A DNA stretch of 64,000 nucleotides from Omphiscola glabra (taxonomy: Eukaryota > Mollusca > Gastropoda > Lymnaeidae). The notes under the pieces were generated by a model. That model was not told the origin of the DNA and made no database searches. It saw nothing but the letters and a program-made list of their open reading frames with translations. The position numbers and the translations under genes are program-made. Below, one piece after another: positions 10,921 through 22,156 of this stretch. How positions within the stretch are numbered: position 1 is the first letter of the stretch; each line of letters opens with the position of its first letter. The stretch is from positions 7,399,793 through 7,463,792 of the forward strand of contig OZ024798.1 in assembly GCA_964017045.1 (NCBI GenBank), in the 5' to 3' direction.

Positions 10921-12079
10921 TGGTTTATACTGTTTAAATAAGCTTATGATTTGTATCTACCACTGAGGTCACTGAACCCCAGGTTTCGTAATATCCCACT
11001 CTCCCCATGACTTACCCATCTACAATTTACATATTCAAATCTTTTATCCAAGGCTCCCGGTAACATAAGAGATCAAAACAAATCTACACTACTGGGCCCC
11101 CCTCCTTCCCCCCTCACGCCCCCCCCCCCCCCCCAACCAGCTACCAGCCGAGTTGACCAGAAAGTGCAGTGCGTCGATGCAAATGTTCATGAAATGCGAT
11201 TCTATCTCGTCATGTTCTCCATTGTAGACGGGATTAGAACAGCCCCTTGAACCCATCTTTGCTCTACAGGCCATCGCCCTGAGGAACACCCAACACCAAA
11301 AACCATCAGTTCATCCCATTCACGTGTCACCCGGCCATGAAATATGAGCACTATTTCAACCTGGTTTCAACTTTATTTCAGCGTTATTTCATCTTTGTTT
11401 AGACCAGGTCTGTACTTCCAACACATATTTTCTATTTGTTAAACATAAACCTTTCAAAGTCCACAAAGTATCCCAACTAAACATTTTTTTCCCTTCTAAA
11501 TCATAAGGTAGTCATTTAAGGCGGAAATCTATTTATATCCATCCGCGTATTCAGTCTAACCAATCTCATTCAATGACCAAAGATGTCAATCAAATATTCG
11601 GGCATTCTGTTTGGTCAATCTGTTAACAGCTGTTGGGCTCACGTTTATGTCAGCCAGCTGTTGTCTTTACAACTTTATTTGACGAATATTAACAAGCAAA
11701 TTGTTACTGTTATATATATATATATGCTCAAATACATTGTTAGCCGCCATGTTATATGAAAACCTTATATAAAAATAGTATCATTACGCAGTTCGATGAT
11801 TTTATGTCTTAGAAATGACAAAACCTACCGAGTTATATTAGTGATGTGCTCCACGCACTTTAAATAGAACATTTGTTTATGTTTGTAACAATGCATCTTA
11901 ACTGAGGACAAGCATTTTGTTTACAGTGCTGGCCGAAACCGAAACAATGCGTTCCAAATATGATCATTAATGATTTCTTCTCTGATCAGCGATTGTATTG
12001 ATTGTGTTGATTGTATTGATTGTGTTGTGTTACCATGTCTACATGGATTGTTCCTTAAATATAAAAATTATGTTCCGCT
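10921..12079. other. Intergenic; C16 tract and one candidate exon
   Basis: It contains an uninterrupted C tract at 11,119-11,134. The only coding-like stretch is the separate minus-strand candidate at 11,145-11,278. A TATA-rich microsatellite lies near 11,710-11,725. A (gattgtrtt)n stretch is at 11,992-12,030. Confidence 0.55.
11145..11278 (-). other. Candidate isolated exon, 134 bp, unknown product
   Basis: On the minus strand a pyrimidine-containing acceptor-like site (gttcctcag, just upstream of 11,278) precedes an open stretch that reads MACRAKMGSRGCSNPVYNGE, then HDEIESHFMNICIDALHFLV, and reaches a donor-like ggctg/gtagct at 11,145. The composition (mixed polar and hydrophobic residues, three cysteines, no low complexity) is more gene-like than other frames nearby. 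I do not recognise the family. No partner exon is evident in the window, so this may be chance. Confidence 0.25.
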
Positions 12080-12163
12080 AGTCTCATATGCTGTCCCCTG
12101 GGTCTCAAATGTTATTTAATGGGTCTCAAATGTTATTCAATGGGTCTCAAATGCCTTCCTCTG
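12080..12163. repeat. Short minisatellite, 21-bp unit
   Basis: Four copies of a 21-bp unit (tctcaaatgttattcaatgg), with the outer copies diverged. Confidence 0.85.
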
Positions 12164-12576
12164 GTGATCAAAAGATGCCTACTGGATCGTTATATAATTA
12201 CTTTGATTTTGAGTTACAAGGTCTCAACTTAAAGTAAAAGAGGATCGTGACCATCTCAAGCAGTTAATGCAAAGTGGAATCCCATTGGCAAGCATGACAA
12301 GAGGCCAACCACCACCCCAACCCCCCCCCCCCCCCAATCCCAAATGAATGGTGAGAACTCGGAAGTGGCTCAGTGCGCGAATAAGATCGAATAAGATCGA
12401 ATAAGATCGTTATTGGACAATTTTCAACAAGAGACGGAGAGTGAAAGACGAACGTTTCTTTAATGTTTTGATCATTGTCAACAGAAACGAGAGATTAACC
12501 CAGAAGTTTGAGAAAATTACTGAATTAAGACCTGTGGGATCGCAGATTAAGCTATTAATTACATAGGGCTGAGGGT
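12164..12576. other. Intergenic, C15 tract
   Basis: No gene seen. It contains an uninterrupted C tract at 12,321-12,335 and a triple ataagatcga near 12,380-12,408. Confidence 0.5.
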
Positions 12577-13711
12577 TGGAGACCGACCGAAAGTGATTTC
12601 TGATTTCAGCCGAAAACGAAACTAGACCAAAAATTAAAAATGAATTTCGGCCGAAACTAAAGCCGAAACCAAAAGCTAAACGAGACTTTCGACTGAAACC
12701 GAAGCCGAAACCGAATTTTTTAGATTTTTTGGAATTTGTTCACGCATATATTCTGAATACATGGAAAAATGATGGGGGAAAGTATCAATATTTACATTCT
12801 TTTTATAAAAAATGAGATCATCGTGAATATTAATAAATAATGAATACTTTGGCTTTTACCATTTAAATTAAAAAGTAATTTAAATTTCTTAAAGATGTTT
12901 TTTAAAAGTAGTATGGTTAGAGAAAATTTGGAAAGGGGGGGGGGGGTAGCAAAATTCATTCAAAACAGACACTAGAGTGCCCTTTGCTTTTATAATATAT
13001 GACCAAGAACATATAACTACAATAAATATTGTAGGGTCTCGATAGAGAATCGTAAAAGACATATAAATTGGACACCAAAATCATAAAAGTAAACAGGTCT
13101 GCAGTAGGTCTACTACATAATTATAATACTAACCAGTGATTCGTGCACACTGCGTGCTATTTCGTCAATAACAATGTTTATGAGCATCATACTGATGAAT
13201 TTCAAGAAATCAATGAATTGAATAAACCTAGGGCTCAACATTTTATTTTTGAAAAAATTAAAACAAAAATAATTATTAAAATGTTACCATTCCATTAGTT
13301 TTTCTTCCACAAAACTGTTTACATTAATTGTCTAGACCTAATTGAAATTTAATTTTTTAGAAGTAAGAACAAGTAGGTCGTCATCCAGCTGTGAGCAGTT
13401 TTCGCAGAGTATTAGTCATATAACAAACGATGACAGCAAGACGTCGAGCAATAATGAATATCGAATTGCCGGCCTAGAGACAGACAGACAGTCTGATTTC
13501 TGGTAGATGACTGAAAACCTCAGTCACTTTCGGCCAGGTGGCCGAAAGTCTCAATCACATTTGGCCGAAACCGAATTTTACTTTTCTGTTTCGGTCGAAA
13601 CAGAAATTTAACCGAAAGTTAACTTTTCTGCTTCGGCCGAAACCGAAACTAGGCCGAAAGTGATTAAATAACTTTATAATGAAACAGAAGCCGAAATTCG
13701 GTCGGTCACTA
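12577..13711 (+). mobile_element. Non-autonomous DNA element with gagaccgaccgaaa ends, about 1.1 kb
   Basis: The left end tggagaccgaccgaaagtg and the right end gaaattcggtcggtcacta are inverted relative to each other. Both ends are rich in gccgaaa and ttcggc motifs (12,600-12,720 and 13,500-13,690), so the terminal regions form extended subterminal inverted repeats. No transposase frame is seen and no clean target duplication was found. Fragments at 4,307, 21,917-23,150 and 24,437-24,528 show that it is a dispersed family. Superfamily uncertain. Confidence 0.7.
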
Positions 13712-14232
13712 ATGTGGGTATCGCACCCATGAAAATGTTAAGCACTTCAACTCTCTGCAGTACCATCACTAACGCAGCCTAACAAACCCACTAAAAGAGA
13801 GAAAGAACACATCCTTTCTTGTCCACGCCAAGCTCAACCAATTCATTAGACGTGCCATTTTATTTCCATATTAAACTTTAGTTTCGTGATTGATTGGTTC
13901 TTTGGAGCGCGTCAGCAAGCCTGAAGTTTACGACCAACTGCTTTTAGAAGTCGAAATATAATATTTTTCAAAAGTTTCTGAACTTTTCTCCAATCTTACA
14001 TTAGCTCGTGTGTAGTTTATGGTGGAAAAAATCCAATTTGATCATCAAGTCTAGGCAATCCGTTGACACTTTGAAAAATGTTTGACAAGGCTGGGAGACA
14101 TTTTTCTTTGTATTTTTTTTTTGTTTTCAAAGGCGGTACGAAATGTCCGCACTGCGCCCCCTACCTCTCCCCCACTGCGCCCCCGCGGAGACTGTGAAGA
14201 TGACAAAAATAATTTCAGGCGTGAGTTTGGCT
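13712..14232. other. Intergenic, no gene seen
   Basis: No recognisable gene or repeat. A short duplication, cactgcgccccctac and cactgcgcccccgc, lies near 14,148-14,186. Confidence 0.5.
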
Positions 14233-15613
14233 TGCCTCTTAGCGGTGCCTGATGAGGTAGCCTCTTAGCGGTGCCTGATGAGGTTGTCTCTTAGATGTGC
14301 CTGATGAGATTGTCTCTTAGCGATGCCTGATGAGATTGTCTCTTAGCGGTGCCTGATGAGGTTGTCTCTCAGCGGTGCCTGATGAGGTTGTCTCTTAGCG
14401 GTGCCTGGTGAGGTTGTCTCTTAGCGGTGCCTGATGAGGTTGTCTCTTAGCGGTGCCTGATGAGATTGTCTCGTAGCGGTGCCTGATGAGATTGTCTCTT
14501 AGCGGTGCCTGATGAGATTGTCTCTTAGCGGTGCCTGATGAGGTTGTCTCTTAGCAGTGCCTGATGAGATTGTCTCTTAGCGGTGCCTGATGAGGTTGTC
14601 TTTTAGCGGTGCCTGATGAGGTTGTCTCTTAGCGGTGCCTTGTGAGGTTGTCTTTTAGCGGTGCCTGATGAGGTTGTCTCTTAGCGGTGCCTGATGAGAT
14701 TGTCTCTTAGCGGTGCCTGATGAGGTTGTCTCTTAGCGGTGCCTGATGAGACTGTCTCGTAGCGGTGCCTGATGAGATTGTCTCTTAGCGGTGCCTGATG
14801 AGGTTGTCTCTTAGCGGTGCCTGATGAGATTGTCTCTTAGCGGTGCCTGATGAGGTTGTCTCTTAGCGGTGCCTGATGAGATTGTCTCTTAGCGGTGCCT
14901 GATGAGGTTGTCTTTTAGCGGTGCCTGATGAGGTTGTCTCTTAGCGGTGCCTTGTGAGGTTGTCTCTTAGCGGTGCCTGATGAGGTTGTCTCTTAGCGGT
15001 GCCTGATGAGATTGTCTCTTAGCAGTGCCTGATGAGGTTGTCTCTTAGCGGTGACTGATGAGGTTGTCTCTTAGCGGTGCCTGATGAGATTGTCTCTTAG
15101 CGGTGCCTGATGAGGTTGTCTTTTAGCGGTGCCTGATGAGGTTGTCTCTTAGCGGTGCCTGATGAGGTTGTCTCTTAGCGGTGCCTGATGAGATTGTCTC
15201 TTAGCAGTGCCTGATGAGGTTGTCTCTTAGCGGTGACTGATGAGGTTGTCTCTTAGCGGTGCCTGATGAGATTGTCTCTTAGCGGTGCCTGATGAGGTTG
15301 TCTTTTAGCGGTGCCTGATGAGGTTGTCTCTTAGCGGTGCCTTGTGAGGTTGTCTCTTAGCGGTGCCTGATGAGGTTGTCTCTTAGCGGTGCCTGATGAG
15401 ATTGTCTCTTAGCAGTGCCTTATGAGGTTGTCTCTTAGCGGTGACTGATGAGGTTGTCTCTTAGCGGTGCCTGATGAGATTGTCTCTTAGCAGTGCCTGA
15501 TGAGGTTGTCTTTTAGCGGTGACTGATGAGGTTGTCTCTTAGCGGTGCCTGATGAGATTGTCTCTTAGCAGTGCCTGATGAGGTTGTCTCTTAGCGGTGA
15601 CTGATGAGGTTGC
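14233..15613. repeat. Minisatellite, 26-bp unit, about 53 copies
   Basis: A 1.38-kb direct array of a 26-bp unit (ttagcggtgcctgatgagg plus ttgtctc). Variants alternate: gagg/gaga, agcggt/agcagt, gcctg/gactg, gccttg and tcttt. The agcagtg variant recurs at 15,021, 15,203, 15,411, 15,489 and 15,567, spacings of exactly 7, 8, 3 and 3 units. Multi-unit blocks were therefore duplicated. Stop codons in every frame rule out coding. Confidence 0.97.
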
Positions 15614-15745
15614 CGCGCTCAGTCGTCCTACAGGAGGGTGTTCAAAGTTGAGTTAGTTTACGATCATGGTCCAAGAGTTGGTCAATTGACTGCTTTACAT
15701 TTAACTATTGTTCAGTAGAATTGGAAATATTTCGATTCGCAAATA

Positions 15746-15906
15746 AATCGCCCAAACTATCAATCGCCCAAACAATCAATCGCCCAAACTATCAATCGCC
15801 CAAACTATCAATCGCCCAAACTATCAATAGCCCTAACTATCAATAGCCCTAACTATCAATCGCCCAAACTATCAATCGCCCAAACTATCAATCGCCCAAA
15901 CTATCA
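15746..15906. repeat. Minisatellite, 16-bp unit
   Basis: Ten direct copies of aatcgcccaaactatc, two of them carrying the variant aatagccctaactatc side by side. Confidence 0.95.
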
Positions 15907-16078
15907 GTGCCATGTAAAGGGTGGTGGCGAATGGTGGCACAAACCCCTGGCGCCAACACTAAAATGGCGTCTAAATTGTCTTAAGATAAAACCTTATATT
16001 TGGGGGCGGTATTTTTAGGCTTCGCACCCGGCCTACTTTTTTCTCGGCACAGTCCTGTCAACTATTAATGGCTGTTAT

Positions 16079-16405
16079 AGGGGTGGCAGTAATGAATGTC
16101 ATTACTGGTGGGGGTGGCAGTAATTAATGTCAGGACTGGTGGGGGGCAGTAATGAATGTCATGGCTGGTGGGGGGTGGCAGTAATGAATGTCAGGGCTGG
16201 TGGGGGTGGCAGTAATGAATCTAAGGACTGATGGGGAGGGGTGGCAGTAATGAATGTAAGGACTGATTTGGGGGGGGGGGATGACAGTAATGAATGTCAG
16301 GGCTGATGGGGGGAAGTGACAGTAATGAATGTCAGGGCTGATGGGGGGAGGTGACAGTAATGAATGTCAGGGCTGATGGGGGAGGGGGCGGCATTAATGA
16401 ATGTC
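16079..16405. repeat. G-rich minisatellite, about 32-36-bp unit
   Basis: About ten copies of a unit with the core cagtaatgaatgtcagggct followed by a variable G-rich run (ggtggggg, gatgggggg). The length of the G run drives unit-length variation. A closely related array with a similar right flank lies at 28,908-29,183. Confidence 0.92.
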
Positions 16406-17159
16406 ACGGCACTTAGGCCCTCCTTGGATAATGGTCCCAGTACTGGAAGTTCATCAAGACGCATCTAGCGTTAGTAGATTAATTAGACACGAACATTTTG
16501 TGTCAATAAAATAATATATGTACAGCTTTAATAATAATTTTACATAGTACACAAGTAAACGTTTCGGCTAAAACCTTCATCAGTACAACATCAAAACCTT
16601 TAAATAAGTATACACTAAATTTACATATTATATATATATACATATATCCTACATAAAAAATAAGCAAAAATAGGAGTGGTCTCAAAAACCAGACATACTG
16701 TTTGTTCCTGCTTTTCTAGGAGATGATGAAGTAAATATGATTTCGCGAAACAAAATTCCCGAAAGCTGCACTAAATGAGATTGTTTTTAAAGAAGAATAA
16801 ACATCGCAAGTGCGTTTGATGCTTAATATTTTCTTTTGTTTTTCTGAAATAGTTGGTGACACAAATCTGCGAGTCTTTAGAATTTCAATATAGTGGAGGG
16901 GTGGTTTTGCACTAATTGGGATTCTTATAAAGCGTGTTATTTGAAAGCATGTTTTGTCGAATGTTCAGCCCCATCCACATTGCTCGATAAAACAGTATAC
17001 AAAGAATTTTCAAGGAAAACTTTAAGAGTTGTTTAGTTTCTTTATTTGAAATAGTTTTTTTTTTAAGTTGTTTTTCTCCACTACTAATAAAAATATATGC
17101 AGTGTGCATAGAATTGAGATATTTGCGGTGTGAATAGAATTATTTCATTTTTTTTTTCA
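16406..17159. other. Shared flank then intergenic DNA
   Basis: The first 90 bp (ttggataatggtcccagtac, tcatcaagacgcatctag) resemble the flank right of the 28.9-kb minisatellite. The remainder is AT-rich with no gene seen. Confidence 0.5.
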
Positions 17160-17243
17160 AACTACTGTCCGGCCACCGACAATGTCAGGGGGGACACTTA
17201 TCCGGCCCCTTGTTAAAAATGTTTAAGTACCCCTAATTACGCA
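17160..17243 (-). mobile_element. Probable hAT terminus fragment
   Basis: On the minus strand the sequence aggggtacttaaacatt and aacaaggggccgga resembles the left end of the element at 36,109 (acattttaaacaaggggccg). The matching opposite end was not found, so this is called as a fragment. Confidence 0.35.
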
Positions 17244-17557
17244 CCAAATTACCCACTTGGTCTCAAACAACAGTCTTCTAGCCATGCCCATGTGTCCGTC
17301 TCACCATATATCGTGATCAATCTAGAGTACAAACGTATTGTGGTAGTCTCCCATTTCGATGTGTTGTTGTAAGACCACCTCATATATAGGCCGGCCACCT
17401 CCGCCCTCCCACCTTTACACCATAGAAACAAATGGCGAACAGCACTAACATTCTCTCCCGGGATTAGCGGACCTAAAGTTCTCGTGACTTTTAAAGCACG
17501 TGTACCCCACCCCCACCCCCTTAACACACCCACCCACACTTTTTTCTCAAACACCAG
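17244..17557. other. Intergenic, no gene seen
   Basis: A 128-codon minus-strand frame spans 17,249-17,635 but has low-complexity stretches (GVLRGWGWGTRA) and no recognisable domain. I regard it as chance. Confidence 0.4.
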
Positions 17558-17620
17558 GAAGTACCCGAGCGTGACAATGTGACTGAACAAAAGGCCAGTG
17601 GAGCAGAACCAGGAGACAAT
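17558..17620 (+). other. Candidate 63-bp exon, unknown product
   Basis: A strong acceptor-like tract (cttttttctcaaacaccag) is followed by 21 open codons reading EVPERDNVTEQKASGAEPGD and then N, and by a consensus donor (aat/gtaagt at 17,621). Both splice signals are good and the length is a multiple of three, as for a phase-0 cassette exon. There is no homology that I recognise and no neighbouring exon. Confidence 0.25.
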
Positions 17621-17865
17621 GTAAGTGGGCCGCATGGTTGAACCTCGGCTTTGGTATCGTGACCATAACAGAATTGCCCCGCGGCCTGTTGGGGCTGGTC
17701 TTTGGTTTGTGTCATTGGTGCCATTGATAGACCTGCTGAGATTAATGCACTGTCTGATCGGCGCTGCACCTTAATCCTCCCAGGTATGTTACAACTCCAC
17801 TTCTAAGCGACAAGTAATATAGAAACGACCAGTACACACATTGTAATAATCCGTTGTATCGAATA

Positions 17866-18476
17866 CAGTGGTACCTCCACATACGAGTGCCCTAACCTAC
17901 GAGATATGTGAGATACGAGTCGTCGAGCGAGCGATGTTTTGCTTTGAGATACGATAAATATTTGAGATACGAGGAACCGGATCAGCGTGTCGGCCGGCTA
18001 CAGTAACGCAAATTAAGCGAAAGTAACAAAAAATTGTACAGTTGCATTTAAGTTCAATTAAGTTCAGTGAAGTTTGGTTAAGTTCCATTAAGTTTAGGGA
18101 TAAAGTGTAGCATTAAGAGTGTAACAAGTACGTGAATTAAAGAGATCGAAGGGTTTAGCATTAACATTGTAGCGAGTAAGTGAACAAAGTAACGCTCCTC
18201 CTGACACTCTCCTCCGCCCTACAAACACCAGCATCTTCCGTAAGCTCTAGTCGGCTGATTTCCAAGGTAAATACACTTTATAAAACCAGTTGATTTCTTT
18301 ATATTCTCTTTTATGATGTTTTTATACAATATTTGTAATCTATAAATACATTTTTCTTATTCAAAAACACGTAACAAAAACAACTGGGTGGCATTTTGGA
18401 GGCTGGAACGGATTATGACATTTCTATTAATTTCAATGGGGAAAATTGCTTTGAGATACGAGCACAATCAGTTGTA
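17866..18476 (+). mobile_element. Probable cagtggtacctc-type dispersed DNA element
   Basis: The left end, after a TA dinucleotide, is cagtggtacctccacatac followed by several tacgag/gagatacgag motifs. The right side carries ggaacggattatgac, tcaatggggaaaattgc and tttgagatacgagc, the reverse-oriented counterpart seen in a widespread animal element whose ends resemble cagtggtacctc and ggttcgttcc-like motifs (from memory). The right terminus near 18,476 is degraded and no transposase frame is present. Confidence 0.45.
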
Positions 18477-19649
18477 CCGATCAATCAGTACCCCCCCCCC
18501 CCCCACAAAAAAAAAATTTCCCAAAATTTGTAGCACAAAACGTACACTTTTATCACGTGACATTATCATAAATTCGTGGACTCCATACCCTCCCCAAATG
18601 TGTGACTGTGGTATAAAGTACTTTGAAGGGGCGACTCCCCACATTTCTCTAACTTGTTTATTATGCAGTTGTCCAAGATGCCCATCAGCACTTAATGTTT
18701 CATATAATAATTACCTGTGCGTTCAAGATGAAATATAACCCCCCTCACCCCTCACGCCATAAAAGATGTGGATACCTGGTCGTGCGGCCCCTAATCTGCT
18801 CGAGACCCCTTGACACGTGCTTCATTTACCCTTAGGTCAATCCGGGGCTGTGCATACACATTTGTACAGATAGCTCTAGACAAATTGATACACACAACAC
18901 TACAAGAGACCATCAGTCATTCAGATTTCTTGGTCTCAACAGTCATGAGTGGATCAGTTTTTTATATTTATCCTTCATCGTTTAGCTCTACTAAAATAGG
19001 CAATATGCCAGTAACTGCAGCAATCACTTTTTTATAAGTGGTGGAGGTGGGGGTGGTGTGGGTGTGGTGTGGGCGACGGTTTTGTCCGTCTAAAATAGTC
19101 ATGAGCGAATATATGGAGCACGGAAGCCACGAAGTTGCAATTTGTGCACGTATTTGCCGAAGTTATAAATTCTTAGTGAAATTTTTATACCTTTTTCCTT
19201 GCATTTGAAGGGGCGTAAGATGTTTTAAAGTTTTACCCCGGGTGCCATACGCCATAGCCAGCATCACTGACAACAGGTGCGAAACCGCGTATTTGGAGAA
19301 TCGTGATCTGACATTTCCTGAGTTTCATATCAACATCAAGTAGAAACGGCTTTGCCGACGTGGTTTTTAGCTATCACCTGTTTGTCTTTTGCCTTTCATC
19401 AGTGTCGAGCACTTCACCCACAACGAGAATACACGGAGGGATATTACAGGGGACAAAACTTTTGAACTTTTTTACGTTTACAAGAACTAAAAAATAACAC
19501 GTTTAAAGGGACAGCCGTAAAATATTTGTTTATCAATCTTTAATTGAACCAAATTGCTAGTCCACCGCTCTGATTTGTCCAACTAACTATAGCTAAACTA
19601 TCACTATTCCCAATGATTTTGATCATTTGAACATCATACACGCACCTTA
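18477..19649. other. Intergenic; C14-A10 tract
   Basis: It contains C14 at 18,491-18,504 followed almost directly by an A-rich run, and a tggtgtggg microsatellite near 19,042-19,075. Open frames of 75-116 codons here show no domain. Confidence 0.5.
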
Positions 19650-20102
19650 CAAACAAGTCACACCCACACCCACACAACCACGTCCCACCCACATCTCATC
19701 CACATTCACACAACGACGTCCCACCCTCATACTTACAACCACATCACACCCACAAACTTACAGCCGCGTTCCGCTAGCATAATTTCAACCACATTACACC
19801 CACACAACCACGTCTCACCCACACAATAACGTCACATCCAAATCCTTACAACCACGTCCCATCAACATCCACATAACCACGCCCCACCTTACAACCACGC
19901 CACACCATTCAACCGCGCCTACTCACATCTACGTCCCACCCACATCCTCACATCCACGTCCCACCCACATCCTCACAACCACGCCCCACCCACATCCTCA
20001 CATCCACGCCCCACCCACATCCTCACAACCACGTCCCACCCACATCCTCACATCCACCTCCCACCCACATCCTCACAACCACGTCCAACCTACATCGACA
20101 CA
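19650..20102. repeat. Degenerate CA/CC-rich minisatellite
   Basis: Copies of a phrase of about 26 bp (cacatcctcacaaccacg, tcccaccc). They become regular from about 19,935 to 20,090 and are strongly diverged to the left. The strand asymmetry is marked: C and A with little G. Confidence 0.9.
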
Positions 20103-21195
20103 ACTCCCTAAAGACGTGATCATGAAAACGCTCTCCTCTCTGCCTAAGCCAAATCACCCAATGAGGTGCGCATGTAGCATGCTATTTGTCCATCAACGGA
20201 CTCTTGCTTGGTTAGTCGAGTGGACAAGCGTATGAAATTAGGCAGACGACCCCTTGGCTGTGTTAAACTGGCCGACAAGATGTTGTTAACAGCCCGGTGG
20301 TGTCCTTTCGTGTAATGACGCACCAAAGGATGGTGCTATAGCTTGTCCTATGACGTCATATGAACCCAGTAACTTCCTCTGCTGCTATGTATATCATAAT
20401 GCAAGACATATGAACATAAAACAATCACACAAAATTGAAACATGTAAGCCATGCAGCATAGCAAATCAATATTTCAGTGCATGTGTACTCAAAATACACA
20501 TTGTAAAACTAGTACTTGATCAAACGGCCTACACGAGAGGTTAGTATCTATTTCAGAATATCTGTACTAGTCGAGAGTACAATAAAATAGTCCACTTTCA
20601 TAGTGGTCGGTATTCATATGTAAAGCTAAGTTCAAGGTTAAGTACTTTAAACAGCACATAAAGTACATATGACTAATTTTTATTTATTTTTTCGGTCAAA
20701 TAATATATTGGCTACTATTCCATTAGTCACACCGAGACCCCCCATGAGTCATGAGTTTTTTGCACTTCTGACGCACTTGAGATTAGCCATTGAATAAATG
20801 CTGTCCACGTTTCATGCTGTCATTTTGCAATCTCATGGCGTCACGTATGAATGCATCAAATTTCGTTTGACGTCAGTAATGTGTTTGCATTACGTCACAG
20901 TCCCCCCCCCCCCCCCCCCCCCCCCCACGGTTTGTGACGACATAAAACCGGTATAGTACATTCGATTCAGTAATTGATTTCTTTTTTTTTACAGAAAAAA
21001 CACATTTATTTTGTGTGTGCCTGCTGAACTGGCTCAAGGGCAAGAAGAAGTCTGTTGTATAAAAAAGTCTGTCCGATGATCGGTCCAGAACGATAATGTC
21101 ATTAGCCACGTGACCTGACCACGATCTTCATATTTTAGTTCACGAAATTAAACTTGAAACCCTAACAAGACAATGTTGGTGAATCAGAGATCCCG
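20103..21195. other. Intergenic; C25 tract
   Basis: No gene seen. The longest C homopolymer of the window lies at 20,902-20,926. It gives a poly-glycine stretch to a meaningless minus-strand frame. Confidence 0.5.
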
Positions 21196-21837
21196 TTGTC
21201 CCTTACTGTACGAGACCTTGGTTTTTATATTGATAGTAAACTCAGTATGATTCCACATATCAGTTCTGTAGTCAGGGCATGCTTCTGTCATCTACGCGCC
21301 CTGGGTCAGCTGCGTCCTCAACTCAATAAGAGAACAGCAAATGGTGTAGCGGTAACTCTAATCCAGTCAAGATTAGATTACTGTAACAGTTGTTTTCAGA
21401 GACTCCAGAAGGTGCAAAATTCTGCAGCACGCATTGTGTCGCGGATAAAAAAATCTGACCACATCTCCCCAGTTCTACGAGATCTCCATTGGGTTCCTGT
21501 GAATGAGCGCATTAACCACAAGATTCTGTCCTTGGCGTACCGCTGCATAGAAGGCTCTGCACCGGAATATCTGAAAGAACTGCTTTATAAACATGCAACC
21601 TTAAAGAACCTGCGGTCCTCAACTCAGTCATTATTGAAAATTCCCTGTGTGGATGAACACAGAAAAATGTCGTACGGAGTGCGCTCTTTTGAAGCGATAG
21701 CGCCAAAGTTATGGAATATTTTACCGCCATCTTTGAAGAGTATTGAAAAGGATATAAAATCATTTAGGAAACATTTAAATACTTTTTTGTTTAAACAGAT
21801 TTATGAAAACCAGATCGCAGTGAGAATGCTAAAGTAG
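21196..21837 (+). pseudogene. LINE reverse transcriptase, C-terminal portion (CR1/L2-like)
   Basis: An uninterrupted 213-codon frame with no plausible ATG start, so it is 5'-truncated. In order it shows VRDLGFYIDSKLSM (the post-palm LGV..D..LS motif), QSRLDYCNSC, LQKVQNSAARIVSR, LRDLHWVPVNERI.HKIL and SYGVRSFEAIAPKLWN, followed by LPPSLKS and FRKHLNTFLF. This order is the thumb and C-terminal region of CR1/L2-type ORF2 (clade from memory). The usual short segment between DYCNS and LQKVQN is missing, and the catalytic FADD box lies outside the retained part. It is open but incomplete, so inactive. Confidence 0.9.
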
Positions 21838-21880
21838 CATGGATACCAGCGCTATAGAAGTATCCAATCAATCAAACAGT
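21838..21880 (+). other. LINE 3' untranslated end
   Basis: Directly after the reverse-transcriptase stop comes catggataccagcgctatag, then aagtatcc and a short (aatc) repeat, which probably forms the 3' terminus of the LINE. A related 3' end (taccacgctatagaaaacta) occurs at 30,606-30,690. Confidence 0.6.
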
Positions 21881-22156
21881 GTGGGTGTGGCTTGGGTGGC
21901 GTTCAAACCGATCACATAGAGACCGACCAAATTTCAGCTTCCATTGCGGTTTCAGCTCCAAAAGTTGCCATTTCATCAGTTTTGGTTTATTTTTGGTTTC
22001 GGCAGAAACAGAAAATTAAAGTTTCAGTTTATTTTCAGTGTGGTCGAAAGTGAATGAGACCTTCGGTCTTCTACCTGGTGTCAGATTGGCACCCTGTCTG
22101 TCGGCCGGAAATCTGATATTCATCATTGCTCGAAATGTTGCTGTCATCGTATAATA

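Noticed and set aside
17249..17769. Minus-strand frames of 128 and 82 codons
   Set aside because: Low-complexity peptide content, no domain. They overlap each other in different frames and cross the better-supported plus-strand exon candidate.
21512..21763. 83-codon minus-strand frame
   Set aside because: Antisense shadow of the LINE reverse-transcriptase frame on the plus strand.
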